Shown here in pieces: positions 32,711-40,348 of a stretch of DNA of 59,106 bases. Positions within the stretch are counted from its first letter, which is position 1. Each line of letters opens with the position of its first letter. Both the position numbers and the translations under genes were made by a program. The DNA is from Clostridia bacterium. Lineage in GTDB: Bacteria > Bacillota > Clostridia > Oscillospirales > CAG-272. The notes beneath the pieces were generated by a model that saw nothing but the letters and a program-made list of their open reading frames with translations, had not been told where the DNA came from and made no database searches. The stretch covers positions 1 through 59,106 of the forward strand of contig JAFTNJ010000038.1 of NCBI GenBank assembly GCA_017451915.1, written 5' to 3'.

Positions 32711-32739
32711 TTGTAAAAAACCGCGGATTATGCTAAAAT
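32711..32739 (+). promoter_or_regulatory. Promoter of the PHP-rimO-pgsA operon
   Basis: TTGTAA (32711-32716) and TAAAAT (32734-32739) are spaced 17 nt apart and followed by AAAAAAGGAG before ATG 32778. Confidence 0.6.
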
Positions 32740-32777
32740 AGGGGAAGAAACGTGAAAAAGAAAAAAGGAGTCTCTCC

Positions 32778-33641
32778 ATGTACGTTGATTTGTTTGAAAA
32801 AAAGCGATTCAAGGTCAATCTGCATACCCACACCTCCCTCTCCGACGGCAGACGCAGTCCCTCGGAGGCTTTGCGGCTCTATCGGGAGCATGGCTACGAC
32901 GCCGTAGCTCTGACCGATCACTGGGTCTGGACCGAAAACGCCGAGGCCGAGGGCATCACCGTCCTCTCGGGAATTGAATACAACTGCGGCGGATCGGATG
33001 GCAGGGACGGCGTCTTTCACATCGTTGGCATTGGCTGCACCTCGGCCCCCGCGGCTACCAAAAGCATGGGTGCCCAGGAGCTGATCGACGCCATTCACGC
33101 CGCCGGCGGTCTTGCCGTGCTGGCCCATCCCGCCTGGTCCCTGAACACCCACGACCAGATCCTGCCCCTGGAGGGCGTGGACGCCACCGAGATCTACAAC
33201 ACCACCTCGGGTCTGCATCACTCCCGCCGTCCCGACGCCTCCCTGATCGTGGATATGCTGGGGGCCCGTGGACGATTCTATCCGCTGATTGCGGACGACG
33301 ATACTCACTACTACGACGGAGACGAATGCAAATCCTTTATTATGGTGCGCGCTGAGGACGCCTCCACGGAATCCCTGACGGAAGCCATTGCGGCAGGAGA
33401 TTTTTACGCCTCCCAGGGCCCCGAGGTTCACCTGAAGAAGGAGGGTGACGAATACGTTGCCTACACCTCCCCCTGTGCCTCCATCGTCTTTCTTTCCAAC
33501 CTGGTCTGGTCCCGCCGCGCCTTTGAAGGCGAGGGCTTGACGGAGGCCCGTTACAAGCCCCGGGAGGGCGAGCGTTACCTGCGCGTGGAGGTCACCGATG
33601 CCGACGGAAAGCGCGCGTGGACCAATATTTTGCCGCTCTGA
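32778..33641 (+). CDS. PHP-domain metal-dependent phosphoesterase
   Basis: This 287-residue protein contains NLHTHTSLSDGRRSPSEAL (HxH), AVALTDHW, SGIEYNCGG, VLAHPAWS and ADDDTHYYDGDE, the metal ligands of the PHP family. A C-terminal segment after about residue 215 is beta-rich and may form an accessory domain. It heads an operon with rimO and pgsA. Substrate unknown. Confidence 0.82.
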   Translation: MYVDLFEKKRFKVNLHTHTSLSDGRRSPSEALRLYREHGYDAVALTDHWVWTENAEAEGITVLSGIEYNCGGSDGRDGVFHIVGIGCTSAPAATKSMGAQELIDAIHAAGGLAVLAHPAWSLNTHDQILPLEGVDATEIYNTTSGLHHSRRPDASLIVDMLGARGRFYPLIADDDTHYYDGDECKSFIMVRAEDASTESLTEAIAAGDFYASQGPEVHLKKEGDEYVAYTSPCASIVFLSNLVWSRRAFEGEGLTEARYKPREGERYLRVEVTDADGKRAWTNILPL

Positions 33642-33683
33642 TCCGGGGACGGCTGCTGAACAAACAGAAAGGAACCCTTATAC

Positions 33684-35027
33684 ATGAAAATCGGATTTAT
33701 TTCCCTCGGCTGTCCCAAGAATCAGTTGGACACCGAGGTTATGCTCCACGAGATCTGGGAAGCCGGCTATGAGATCACTCCCGAGGATATTGAAGCCGAC
33801 GTGATCATCGTAAACACCTGCGCCTTTATTGAAAGCGCAAAAAAGGAGGCCATTGACAACATTCTGGATGTGGCCTGGCTGAAGAAAAACCGCAACCTCA
33901 AGGCCATTATCGTTACGGGATGCCTGGCAGAACGCTACGGCGAGGAGATCTTCAAGGAGCTCCCCGAGGTAGACGCCGTGCTGGGCGTGGGCAGTATCCA
34001 CAACATTGTGGAGGCCATTGAGGCCGTTACCTCCAAAAAGAAGAAGGGCTCCAAGCAAAAGTACTTCTCCCACGAGGACAAAAACACCGTGCGCCTGGGT
34101 GGCGATCGGGTGCTCACCACTCCCGATTACACCGCCTACATCAAGATCGCCGAGGGCTGTGACAACCGCTGTGCCTACTGTGCCATTCCCTCCATTCGCG
34201 GCAGCTTCCGCAGCCGCCCCATGGAGGACGTAGTTGCCGAGGCCAAGCAAATGGAGGCATTGGGCGTCAAGGAACTGACGGTGGTAGCCCAGGACATTAC
34301 CCGCTACGGTCTGGACCTCTACGGTAAGTACAGCCTGGCCGAGCTGCTCCACAAGATCACCGAGGAGACCTCCATTCCATGGATCCGTCTGCTCTACTGC
34401 TATCCCGATAAGATCACCGACGAGCTGATCGCCGAGATCCGCGACAATCCCCGCATCGTTAAGTACCTGGATCTTCCCCTCCAGCACATCAGCGACCATA
34501 TGCTCTCGGCCATGAACCGTCACGGCGACGGTGCCATGATCCGCGAGGTGCTCGCCAAGCTCCGCCGCGAGATCCCCGGCATTGTGATCCGCACCACCTT
34601 TATCGTGGGCTTCCCCGGAGAGACCGAGGAGGATTTTGAGGAGCTTTGCCACTTTGTAAAGGAACAAAAATTCGATCACGCCGGCGTATTCACCTACTCC
34701 CGCGAGGAGGATACCCCCGCCTACGACTTCTCCGATCAGATCGACGAGCAGGTCAAGCAGGACCGTATGGACATTCTCATGCGGATGCAGATGGACATTA
34801 ACGAGGAACTGAACAAGGAGAAGATCGGACAGGTCATTGACGTGCTTTGCGAGGACTACGATCCCGTAGCCGAGGTCCACTTTGGTCGCAGTGCCACCGA
34901 TGCACCCGAGATCGACGGCAAGGTCTACTTCCGCAGTGAAAGCCGCATCGCCCCCGGCAGCTTTGTTAAGGTCAAGGTGCGCAAGGTGGTAGACTACGAT
35001 CTCTTTGGCAACATCGTCACTAAATAA
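33684..35027 (+). CDS. rimO: Ribosomal protein S12 methylthiotransferase RimO
   Basis: This 447-residue radical-SAM methylthiotransferase modifies Asp of ribosomal protein S12. The N-terminal cluster domain has cysteines in SLGCPKNQLD, NTCAF and TGCLAERYG. The radical-SAM CX3CX2C motif is in GCDNRCAYCAIP. The C-terminal TRAM domain ends with VDYDLFGNIV. The motif CAIPSIRG and the opening MKIGFISLGCPKN distinguish RimO from MiaB/MtaB. AAAGGAACC precedes the start. Confidence 0.96.
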   Translation: MKIGFISLGCPKNQLDTEVMLHEIWEAGYEITPEDIEADVIIVNTCAFIESAKKEAIDNILDVAWLKKNRNLKAIIVTGCLAERYGEEIFKELPEVDAVLGVGSIHNIVEAIEAVTSKKKKGSKQKYFSHEDKNTVRLGGDRVLTTPDYTAYIKIAEGCDNRCAYCAIPSIRGSFRSRPMEDVVAEAKQMEALGVKELTVVAQDITRYGLDLYGKYSLAELLHKITEETSIPWIRLLYCYPDKITDELIAEIRDNPRIVKYLDLPLQHISDHMLSAMNRHGDGAMIREVLAKLRREIPGIVIRTTFIVGFPGETEEDFEELCHFVKEQKFDHAGVFTYSREEDTPAYDFSDQIDEQVKQDRMDILMRMQMDINEELNKEKIGQVIDVLCEDYDPVAEVHFGRSATDAPEIDGKVYFRSESRIAPGSFVKVKVRKVVDYDLFGNIVTK

Positions 35028-35048
35028 TTTCAGAAAGGATATTTCACT

Positions 35049-35648
35049 ATGAAAATGAATCTTCCCAACAAGCTCACCGTCCTGCGTTTGATCCTGGTTC
35101 CCATCTTTGTGGTGATCATGATGGTCTCCAACGCCCTGTGGGCAAGCGCCCTGGGCCTGGCCCTCTTTATCATCGCCTCCCTTACCGATATGCTGGACGG
35201 CAAGATTGCCCGAAAGCACAATCTGGTCACCGATTTTGGTAAGTTTATGGATCCTCTGGCCGATAAGTTTATGGTCATTGGTGCCATGTTCGTTATCCTC
35301 TACCGTTCCCTTTCTCTCTACTCCGATAAGCTCTTTTCGGGTGTCTTCTTCTGGGCGTTTATGATCGTCATCTTCCGTGAGCTGGCTGTTACCTCCATTC
35401 GCCTGGTGGTGTCGGGCTCCAGCGGCATCGTCATTGCCGCCAATATGCTGGGCAAGATCAAGACCTGCACCCAGATCGCCTGCGTGATCTGCTGCATTGC
35501 AGAACCGGTGATCTACGGTCTTCTGGAAATGGAAACCGACTTCCTGCCGGTCTCCCTGGTCACCTCGGCCCTGATGCTCATCTTTACCCTGTGGTCGGGC
35601 ATCAACTATATCGTCTCCTATTGGAAGTACCTGGATCCCGAAAAATAA
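35049..35648 (+). CDS. pgsA: CDP-diacylglycerol-glycerol-3-phosphate 3-phosphatidyltransferase
   Basis: This 199-residue integral membrane enzyme makes phosphatidylglycerol phosphate. MNLPNKLTVLRL is the usual PgsA start. The CDP-alcohol transferase motif is complete: DMLDGKIARKHNLVTDFGKF followed by MDPLADK. Five to six hydrophobic helices are apparent. The rimO-pgsA order, here with a 21-nt gap, is common in Firmicutes. Confidence 0.96.
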   Translation: MKMNLPNKLTVLRLILVPIFVVIMMVSNALWASALGLALFIIASLTDMLDGKIARKHNLVTDFGKFMDPLADKFMVIGAMFVILYRSLSLYSDKLFSGVFFWAFMIVIFRELAVTSIRLVVSGSSGIVIAANMLGKIKTCTQIACVICCIAEPVIYGLLEMETDFLPVSLVTSALMLIFTLWSGINYIVSYWKYLDPEK

Positions 35649-35660
35649 TGGAATACACCA

Positions 35661-35701
35661 AGCGGCCGCCGCAACGTTGGAGTTGCGGCGGCCGCTTTTT
35701 T
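35661..35701 (+). terminator. Strong terminator after pgsA
   Basis: A 15-bp perfect GC-rich stem (35661-35675 with 35682-35696) and a 6-nt loop are followed by TTTTTTG. Confidence 0.92.
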
Positions 35702-35712
35702 GATCAATGCAA

Positions 35713-36480
35713 TCAACCACCGTCCGATTTTTTCCGCGTTCGAATCTGCCGTTGCAGTCGGTGGATGAGGGCTTGATACCGGGGATCGTTGCGCAGGGAA
35801 TCAAAGCCGCTCCAGCCACGCTTGGCAGTAAGGTAGCGGTAATAGGTGGAGGGGTAGATCATGTAGCAATATCCCGTATGGTGGATCCAGATGTTGTACT
35901 CCTCTTCCCCATCGGGATCGTTGTTCTTGTTGAACCATCCGGGGCGCGCCTCCCACTCCAGCGTTTGGAGCCAGGGAGAAGGGGCGGGAAGGATCTCGGC
36001 CTCGGGAAGCGCCATGATCTTCTCGATCATCTCTACGCAATCCTCCAAAACGGTGAGGGCTTCGTCTCCACGCTCCAAGGAGGAAAGACACTCCGCCATG
36101 CGAAATCCGATCTCCAACCGCTCCTCGATCAGAAAATCCATTCCATCGCCTCCGGAGATCGGTCGCTTCGGGTCGGGCGTTCTTTGACAGAGGGAATGAA
36201 GCAGACCCATTTGAAATTGCAGGATCGCCAGCGTCTCCTCGGGAGACGTTTTCCTTCGAAAATCATAGAAGTTGGCCCTGTTGCAAAGCTCCCCTACCTG
36301 CAACCAAAGATGAAGCTGTCGGTAGTATTCGTACTTGTCAAACTCCCGCCGAAACCGATAGCGGGCGCGCAAAAGCGCCTCCTTGGAAATATCCGAATCC
36401 GTAGCATATCGCTTCAAAAAGGACTCCAGATGTTCCTCGTCCTCCACACGGGACATCAGCTCAATGGCCGAGTAACGCAA
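35713..36480 (-). pseudogene. C-terminal part of an XRE regulator cut off by an in-frame TAG
   Basis: These 255 codons are helix-rich (SRVEDEEHLESFLKRY, ARYRFRREFDKYEYYRQLHLWLQ) with a tyrosine-rich segment (HHTGYCYMIYPSTYYRYLTAK) and no start codon with a ribosome site; the first possible start is a TTG. The reading frame is exactly that of the upstream HTH gene and is separated from it only by the TAG at 36489-36487 and two sense codons. The two parts together (about 403 codons) match the size and architecture of full-length XRE regulators such as the 362-residue one at 20345. Most likely this is a nonsense-truncated gene, unless the stop is a sequencing error or is read through. Confidence 0.75.
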
Positions 36481-36486
36481 CGGGGA

Positions 36487-36924
36487 CTACACTCTCTCAA
36501 GAAAGGCCTCCGCCGTCAGACGAACCTCGGGAAGCACCTCCGGGTGACGGTAGCAGGCGTCGTTTCCAAGATTCCAGAATTCCCACATATGCTCGCTGTC
36601 CAAATAATTTCGACGAATGTCACGGATCTTCTCCACAATAGCGGGAATATTCCTCTCCTTCTTCAGGATCTCGCGGCGAAGATCGTCCATGGCGGCTTTG
36701 GCTTTGGCCTCCTTCTCCGCCTCGGGAATGCCAAGCAACGCATCCACACTCACCGAGAAGAATCCGGCAATGGCAGGAAGTAGCTCCATATCGGGATAGG
36801 TAACCTCGTTCTCCCAACGGCTGACCGATTGGTAGGAGACTCCCAGATGCTCCGCCAGCGCCTCCTGGGTAATGCTTTGTTGCTTGCGCAGGGCGCGAAT
36901 ATTTTTCCCAATGGTAAGATTCAT
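36487..36924 (-). CDS. XRE-family regulator, N-terminal part (truncated by amber codon)
   Basis: These 145 residues begin MNLTIGKNIRALRKQQSITQ, with the helix-turn-helix ALAEHLGVSYQSVSRWENEVTYPDMELLPAIAGFFSVSVDALLG. They end at TAG 36489-36487, after which the same frame stays open for another 257 codons. The DNA-binding part is intact and might still act. Start is at 36924 with GGAGAAACG upstream; a good promoter lies at 36961-36989. TAG is used as a genuine stop elsewhere in the window (for example at 43637 and 56469), so general recoding is unlikely. Confidence 0.78.
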   Translation of the reverse strand: MNLTIGKNIRALRKQQSITQEALAEHLGVSYQSVSRWENEVTYPDMELLPAIAGFFSVSVDALLGIPEAEKEAKAKAAMDDLRREILKKERNIPAIVEKIRDIRRNYLDSEHMWEFWNLGNDACYRHPEVLPEVRLTAEAFLERV

Positions 36925-36960
36925 AGCGTTTCTCCTTCTCTTTTGTTTGCCGGCACCTTT

Positions 36961-36989
36961 ATTATAATACGCCGCGCCATAGAAATCAA
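36961..36989 (-). promoter_or_regulatory. Promoter of the interrupted XRE gene
   Basis: On the minus strand TTGATT (36989-36984) and TATAAT (36966-36961) are spaced 17 nt apart. The intact promoter suggests the disruption downstream is recent. Confidence 0.65.
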
Positions 36990-37170
36990 TAACGCAGAAA
37001 GTGAAAAAAACACACGCGGAACGAGAATTCAAGACAGTTGACAAGCAACGCCATCCCTTCACCACTGTGCGAATAGCCCAACGCAGAGAGCAAAGCCGCC
37101 GATGGAAGGAAAAGCAACGGTGGAATTTCATGGAAAACCGAAAAAGAAGCAAAAAAAATCAAAAAGGGGC

Positions 37171-37199
37171 TTGACAAAGACGAGAGAATCGTGTATAAT
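37171..37199 (+). promoter_or_regulatory. Consensus promoter of the tRNA-Ser gene
   Basis: TTGACA (37171-37176) and TATAAT (37194-37199) with a 17-nt spacer form a perfect consensus promoter. The precursor would have a leader of about 40 nt before the tRNA. Confidence 0.88.
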
Positions 37200-37246
37200 G
37201 TAGGATGTCGCAAGCCTATGCAACCGGCGGCTGGCGATGAGTACAC

Positions 37247-37338
37247 GGAGAAGTACTCAAGAGGCCGAAGAGGCGCCCCTGCTAAGGGTGTAGGCCGGCT
37301 ATACCGGCGCGAGAGTTCAAATCTCTCCTTCTCCGCCA
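37247..37338 (+). tRNA. tRNA-Ser (anticodon GCU)
   Basis: This is a 92-nt class II tRNA including an encoded CCA. The acceptor stem is GGAGAAG (37247-37253) with CTTCTCC (37328-37334) and discriminator G. The anticodon loop is CTGCTAA in the stem CCC/GGG, giving GCT for AGC/AGU serine codons. A long variable arm (GTAGGCCGGCTATACCGGC) and the T arm GAGAGTTCAAATCTCTC are clear. Its 3' end serves as an integration site: 54 nt starting at 37325 are repeated exactly at 46826. Confidence 0.96.
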
Positions 37339-37508
37339 AAGAAAAGTCCTGAAATCGCAAGATTTCAGGGCTTTTTCTTTATTTTTCTCACTTTTTGTTG
37401 TCAACCGTGTTGTCATTGACCCTTATTGTGACCCTTATAGATTGGGGTATATCGAACGAAAGAAATAGATAAAAAAGAGTTGAAACGGCTAAAAAACAGT
37501 TTTTCTAG
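37325..37508 (+). repeat. Left attachment-type repeat at tRNA-Ser (copy A)
   Basis: Positions 37325-37378 (the tRNA 3' end plus its terminator) are identical to 46826-46879. Beyond this the two copies remain alignable with some changes and small gaps for about 130 nt, through TTGTTGTCAACC.TGTTGTCATTGACCC to AAAAACAGTTTTTCTA. This is the expected left boundary of an integrated island. The remainder up to 37670 shows no gene. Confidence 0.8.
37345..37378 (+). terminator. Terminator of the tRNA-Ser gene
   Basis: Stem 37345-37356 with 37361-37372 (AGTCCTGAAATC/GATTTCAGGGCT, one G-T pair), loop GCAA, then TTTTTC. The hairpin is carried along in the duplicated copy at 46846-46873. Confidence 0.85.
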
Positions 37509-37672
37509 CCTTCCATCTTCAATTTCGAATTCGAATATATAATCTTTTCTACATAGAAAAGGGTTCTCCCATTATTTTTCACTCTCCTCATTTTTTTCTT
37601 AGTCACAAAAAATGACCATCTTTCTTGGTAGCTCCTCGAAGGAGTAAGTAAACACTTAGACATAGCCTCAGC

Positions 37673-37700
37673 AAAAAAGAGTCGGATGAACCGACTCTTT
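37673..37700 (-). terminator. Terminator of the XRE-sigma-anti-sigma operon
   Basis: A 10-bp stem (AAAGAGTCGG 37676-37685 with 37691-37700) is followed on the minus strand by a T run. It lies 9 nt after the stop at 37709. Confidence 0.85.
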
Positions 37701-37708
37701 TTACTGGG

Positions 37709-38104
37709 TCAATCTTCGGGACAACAGGAGATGTAATAATAACTTATTCTTTCTGTTGTTGTTTCACCACACCGCGAACAAGTAGTGATTTCAAAGTTTT
37801 CTAACAAGCATCGGGGCGCTTTGGTATCCACGCGATGAGTAATCGTTTGTACCGCTTCCGTTGTGTTTTTATGCCCAAACAAAGTACACATTAATCCATA
37901 AGTAGAGTGCTCCTGTTCGGGGCTAACTAACTGTGTCACTATTGTTTGTTGTTCTTCAATGGAAAAAGCAGATGATTCGTTAAAAATAATGGTTTTGTTT
38001 CCAATTTGGTAAATATTTTCTCCTGATGCATTGGCCGAAGATCCAAAAACACACATGTTGGAAAGCAAAATGATTGCAAATAAAACAGATATTACTTTTT
38101 TCAT
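37709..38104 (-). CDS. Small exported cysteine-knuckle protein
   Basis: This 131-residue protein has a signal peptide (MKKVISVLFAIILLSNMCVFGSSANA). The mature part carries LMCTLFGHKNTTEAV and PRCLLENFEITTCSRCGETTTE. The second block has the spacing C-x9-C-x2-C, the same as the modules of the 1433-residue protein at 23091. It lies 2 nt downstream of the anti-sigma gene, so the sigma/anti-sigma pair probably controls and may sense events linked to it. Function unknown. Confidence 0.75.
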   Translation of the reverse strand: MKKVISVLFAIILLSNMCVFGSSANASGENIYQIGNKTIIFNESSAFSIEEQQTIVTQLVSPEQEHSTYGLMCTLFGHKNTTEAVQTITHRVDTKAPRCLLENFEITTCSRCGETTTERISYYYISCCPED

Positions 38105-38106
38105 AA

Positions 38107-39003
38107 TTAAATTCCTTTCATATTGTTGAGTATGGAAATTAGCATTTCATAATCGTTATAAATTATATGATATTCATAATTTTCAAAATATCCAACAGCC
38201 AGATATACGTTATTCGGTTTTGCATCAATATAAAAAGTGATGTTAGACGTTTCATATATTTCAAAATGTTGGAGATCTTCTTCTAAAACACTTGAATTAC
38301 TCGAAATAGAAAAAACCAGATTAGGATCATTGGTTTGAAGGCTTAAAATCACAGAATCATTATCAAAATTTTGCTGTTTTATTTTCTCAATTACAACATT
38401 ATTAGGCAATTTAGAAGGATATAAAATATTATACTTTTCTTCTTTTATCAACTGCTCAATGGATGCATAAGAGATGCTTTGTTCCCCTTTGATCAAAGTA
38501 ATATTTCCTTCTTCCATTTTGTCACCAGGTTTAAGTTTTATAATCTTTTCAATGTTTTGAGATACAAAATCCCAAGCACTGGAATACCCTTGCGTCTTCG
38601 CCGCAACAGTAATGCCAGAAAACAGCGCGATAAATGCCGCGGCTAAAATGATTACGGTTCGAACAAATTTCTTTCTGTAACGCTTGATCGGAACATCCAT
38701 GATTTTAGAACGTTGAAGATTTTGCTTTATTTCCTTCAGTCCCTGTTGTAATTTGTCTTCGCTAACAGCGACCTCCGCCTCGGAAAGCTCATACAAATAA
38801 TCCGAACATTCCGAAATCAAATCAATATCCTGTTCATCTTCCGGTTTTTCTGTCTCATTTTTTATTATTTGGCACAGCCAAGCAATTTTCTGCTCATTAG
38901 TTGCATTATCCACATCTAAATTACACAAAAAATCGTTGTTGTTTATTTTTTCATGGGGGATCATGATGACTTCGCTCCCTTCTCTTTCTACCAAGCCACA
39001 CAT
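38107..39003 (-). CDS. Membrane anti-sigma-factor-like protein
   Basis: This 298-residue protein has a cytoplasmic N-terminal part of about 110 residues, one membrane helix (FVRTVIILAAAFIALFSGITVAA), and an outer domain of about 160 residues with repeated KLPNNVVIEKI and SLQTNDPNLVFSIS features of a DUF4367-like fold. Its position directly downstream of a sigma-70-family gene identifies it as the probable anti-sigma partner. GGAGGTGATTT gives a very strong ribosome site, partly enclosed in a small hairpin (39014-39027). Confidence 0.75.
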   Translation of the reverse strand: MCGLVEREGSEVIMIPHEKINNNDFLCNLDVDNATNEQKIAWLCQIIKNETEKPEDEQDIDLISECSDYLYELSEAEVAVSEDKLQQGLKEIKQNLQRSKIMDVPIKRYRKKFVRTVIILAAAFIALFSGITVAAKTQGYSSAWDFVSQNIEKIIKLKPGDKMEEGNITLIKGEQSISYASIEQLIKEEKYNILYPSKLPNNVVIEKIKQQNFDNDSVILSLQTNDPNLVFSISSNSSVLEEDLQHFEIYETSNITFYIDAKPNNVYLAVGYFENYEYHIIYNDYEMLISILNNMKGI

Positions 39004-39008
39004 AAATC

Positions 39009-39027
39009 ACCTCCTTCCGTAAGGAAG
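39009..39027 (-). promoter_or_regulatory. Hairpin touching the anti-sigma ribosome site
   Basis: CTTCC/GGAAG (39014-39018 with 39023-39027) with a 4-nt loop abuts and partly covers the AGGAGGTG Shine-Dalgarno of the anti-sigma gene. A similar CCTTCCTTATGTAAGGAG dyad occurs before the leader ORF at 40244. Translational tuning is possible. Confidence 0.3.
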
Positions 39028-39075
39028 TGATTCCCTATGTGCTTATTTATTTCACATTTTTAAAACGTTTACGTT

Positions 39076-39606
39076 TTATTTATTATCAAGCATTTTCTTT
39101 ACTAACGGTTGTAATTTTTTACGCAAGCGACTCCAACGTATCCTTACTGCATTTTCTGTCAAATTCATTTTTCTTGCAATCGCCTCAATTGATAATTCTT
39201 CTACTACAATGTAATGAAAAAGAATTTTTGCTTCTAATTCCAAAGATTTTTCCAAATCGCTTGCATAGTCAAGAAATTTTTGCCACTCATCAAAATAATC
39301 GTAATAGCCACCATTTTTATATTGCTGCTCGTCAACCAAGTCTTGGCACCAAGGTTCATCCAGGGGCTCATAAGAGGACGGTTGTTTTCGTCCAACTTCC
39401 TTCATCGTATTTTCTACTGCTTTTATCAACCAGCTTCTTAGGACCTTTTCATCATGCGATCGTAATGTGTCCCATTTTTTATATAACACTTCAAACGCTT
39501 TTGCAGTCGCTTCTTCCGCTAAATAACGATCTCTGCCGTTACGGTAAAAACAATAGGCTGTAACCGTTGGAAAATGCTTTAAGTATGCCTCATCAAAAGT
39601 CATCAT
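39076..39606 (-). CDS. RNA polymerase sigma-70 family (ECF-type) factor
   Basis: This 176-residue protein has region 2 at residues about 8-75 (AYCFYRNGRDRYLAEEATAKAFEVLYKKWDTL, LRSWLIKAVENT). Region 4 is near the C-terminus (EELSIEAIARKMNLTENAVRIRWSRLRKKL). The start overlaps the stop of the upstream HTH gene, so the three genes HTH, sigma and anti-sigma form one operon. It could direct the divergent ABC transporter/lipoprotein genes of the same island. Confidence 0.88.
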   Translation of the reverse strand: MMTFDEAYLKHFPTVTAYCFYRNGRDRYLAEEATAKAFEVLYKKWDTLRSHDEKVLRSWLIKAVENTMKEVGRKQPSSYEPLDEPWCQDLVDEQQYKNGGYYDYFDEWQKFLDYASDLEKSLELEAKILFHYIVVEELSIEAIARKMNLTENAVRIRWSRLRKKLQPLVKKMLDNK

Positions 39607-39980
39607 TCTCTCCTTCTCAACATTGACTCACATGTAGCCTTTAGGATTCCAATAATCATCCCCTGCTCTTCTGATGTAAGATCGGCTAGCATATCATTGA
39701 TTTCATCAATGGAAATTGTGTTGTTAAAACGGCTATACCCAAACACAAATTCATCTAACGACATATCTAGTACATCTGCGAGACGAAAGATATTTTCATG
39801 ACTTGGAAAGGTTTCCCCACGTTCGGTACAGCTGACCGACTTGGGAGTAATTCCTAAAAGATCCGCCAGATCCTGTTGTGTATATCCTTTGGATTTACGG
39901 TGCCTTTGAATATACTTCCCAAAATCTTGTTTTAATTGGTCAACGTTCATTTTTGGAATTTCAGAATTTATTTCTTTCAT
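39603..39980 (-). CDS. XRE-family regulator heading the sigma operon
   Basis: This 125-residue HTH protein contains FGKYIQRHRKSKGYTQQDLA, LLGITPKSVSCTERGETFPS and ENIFRLADVLDMSLDEFVFG, a standard XRE fold. A short C-terminal acidic region (ISIDEINDMLADLTSEEQG) follows. The last codons overlap the sigma-factor start. A good promoter lies at 40012-40040. Confidence 0.88.
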   Translation of the reverse strand: MKEINSEIPKMNVDQLKQDFGKYIQRHRKSKGYTQQDLADLLGITPKSVSCTERGETFPSHENIFRLADVLDMSLDEFVFGYSRFNNTISIDEINDMLADLTSEEQGMIIGILKATCESMLRRRE

Positions 39981-40011
39981 GTCATTTGAAAACTCATTAC
40001 GTTATGTTATA

Positions 40012-40040
40012 ATTATACACGAAATGTTCAGTTTTGTAAA
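40012..40040 (-). promoter_or_regulatory. Promoter of the XRE-sigma-anti-sigma operon
   Basis: On the minus strand TTTACA (40040-40035) and TATAAT (40017-40012) are spaced 17 nt apart. The rest of the divergent region up to 40230 is AT-rich with no visible gene. Confidence 0.7.
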
Positions 40041-40243
40041 CCCTTCAAAAGGTACTATTTATACATGATGTGTATTGTTTTTCAAATAAGCAGCATCTTT
40101 TAAGATAAACCCAATTTGTAAAAATACAAATATCTCTTTTTTGATTTTAGTTTGTACAAAATAATTCCTTGCATTTTATAGATATCAAAAATGAAATAAT
40201 CTTGGAAATATTTGTCACCTTCCTTATGTAAGGAGAGGCCATT

Positions 40244-40348
40244 GTGATTAAAAAAGCTTCAACATTAAGGTTCAAAATCATTGTTTTAAAACAAAATATG
40301 TCTATAAGTATATTGAAGGTCGGAATTCATTATGGAGGCATGGTGTGA
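40244..40348 (+). CDS. 34-aa leader ORF coupled to the ABC permease
   Basis: A GTG-started ORF (MIKKASTLRFKIIVLKQN and 16 more residues) follows AAGGAGAGG (40230-40238). It ends in a TGA that overlaps the GTG start of the permease by 4 nt (GTGA). The peptide is basic and hydrophobic. The tight overlap and good ribosome site suggest translational coupling or a regulatory leader; the peptide itself may have no function. Confidence 0.45.
   Translation: MIKKASTLRFKIIVLKQNMSISILKVGIHYGGMV

Noticed and set aside
36487-36489. TAG as pyrrolysine or general amber recoding
   Set aside because: TAG is the normal stop of the ABC ATPase gene and the AraC gene, and a regulator has no reason to carry pyrrolysine. 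A nonsense change or sequencing error is simpler.
36986-37360. Minus-strand ORF of 124 codons over the tRNA gene
   Set aside because: It is the complement of tRNA-Ser and its promoter.
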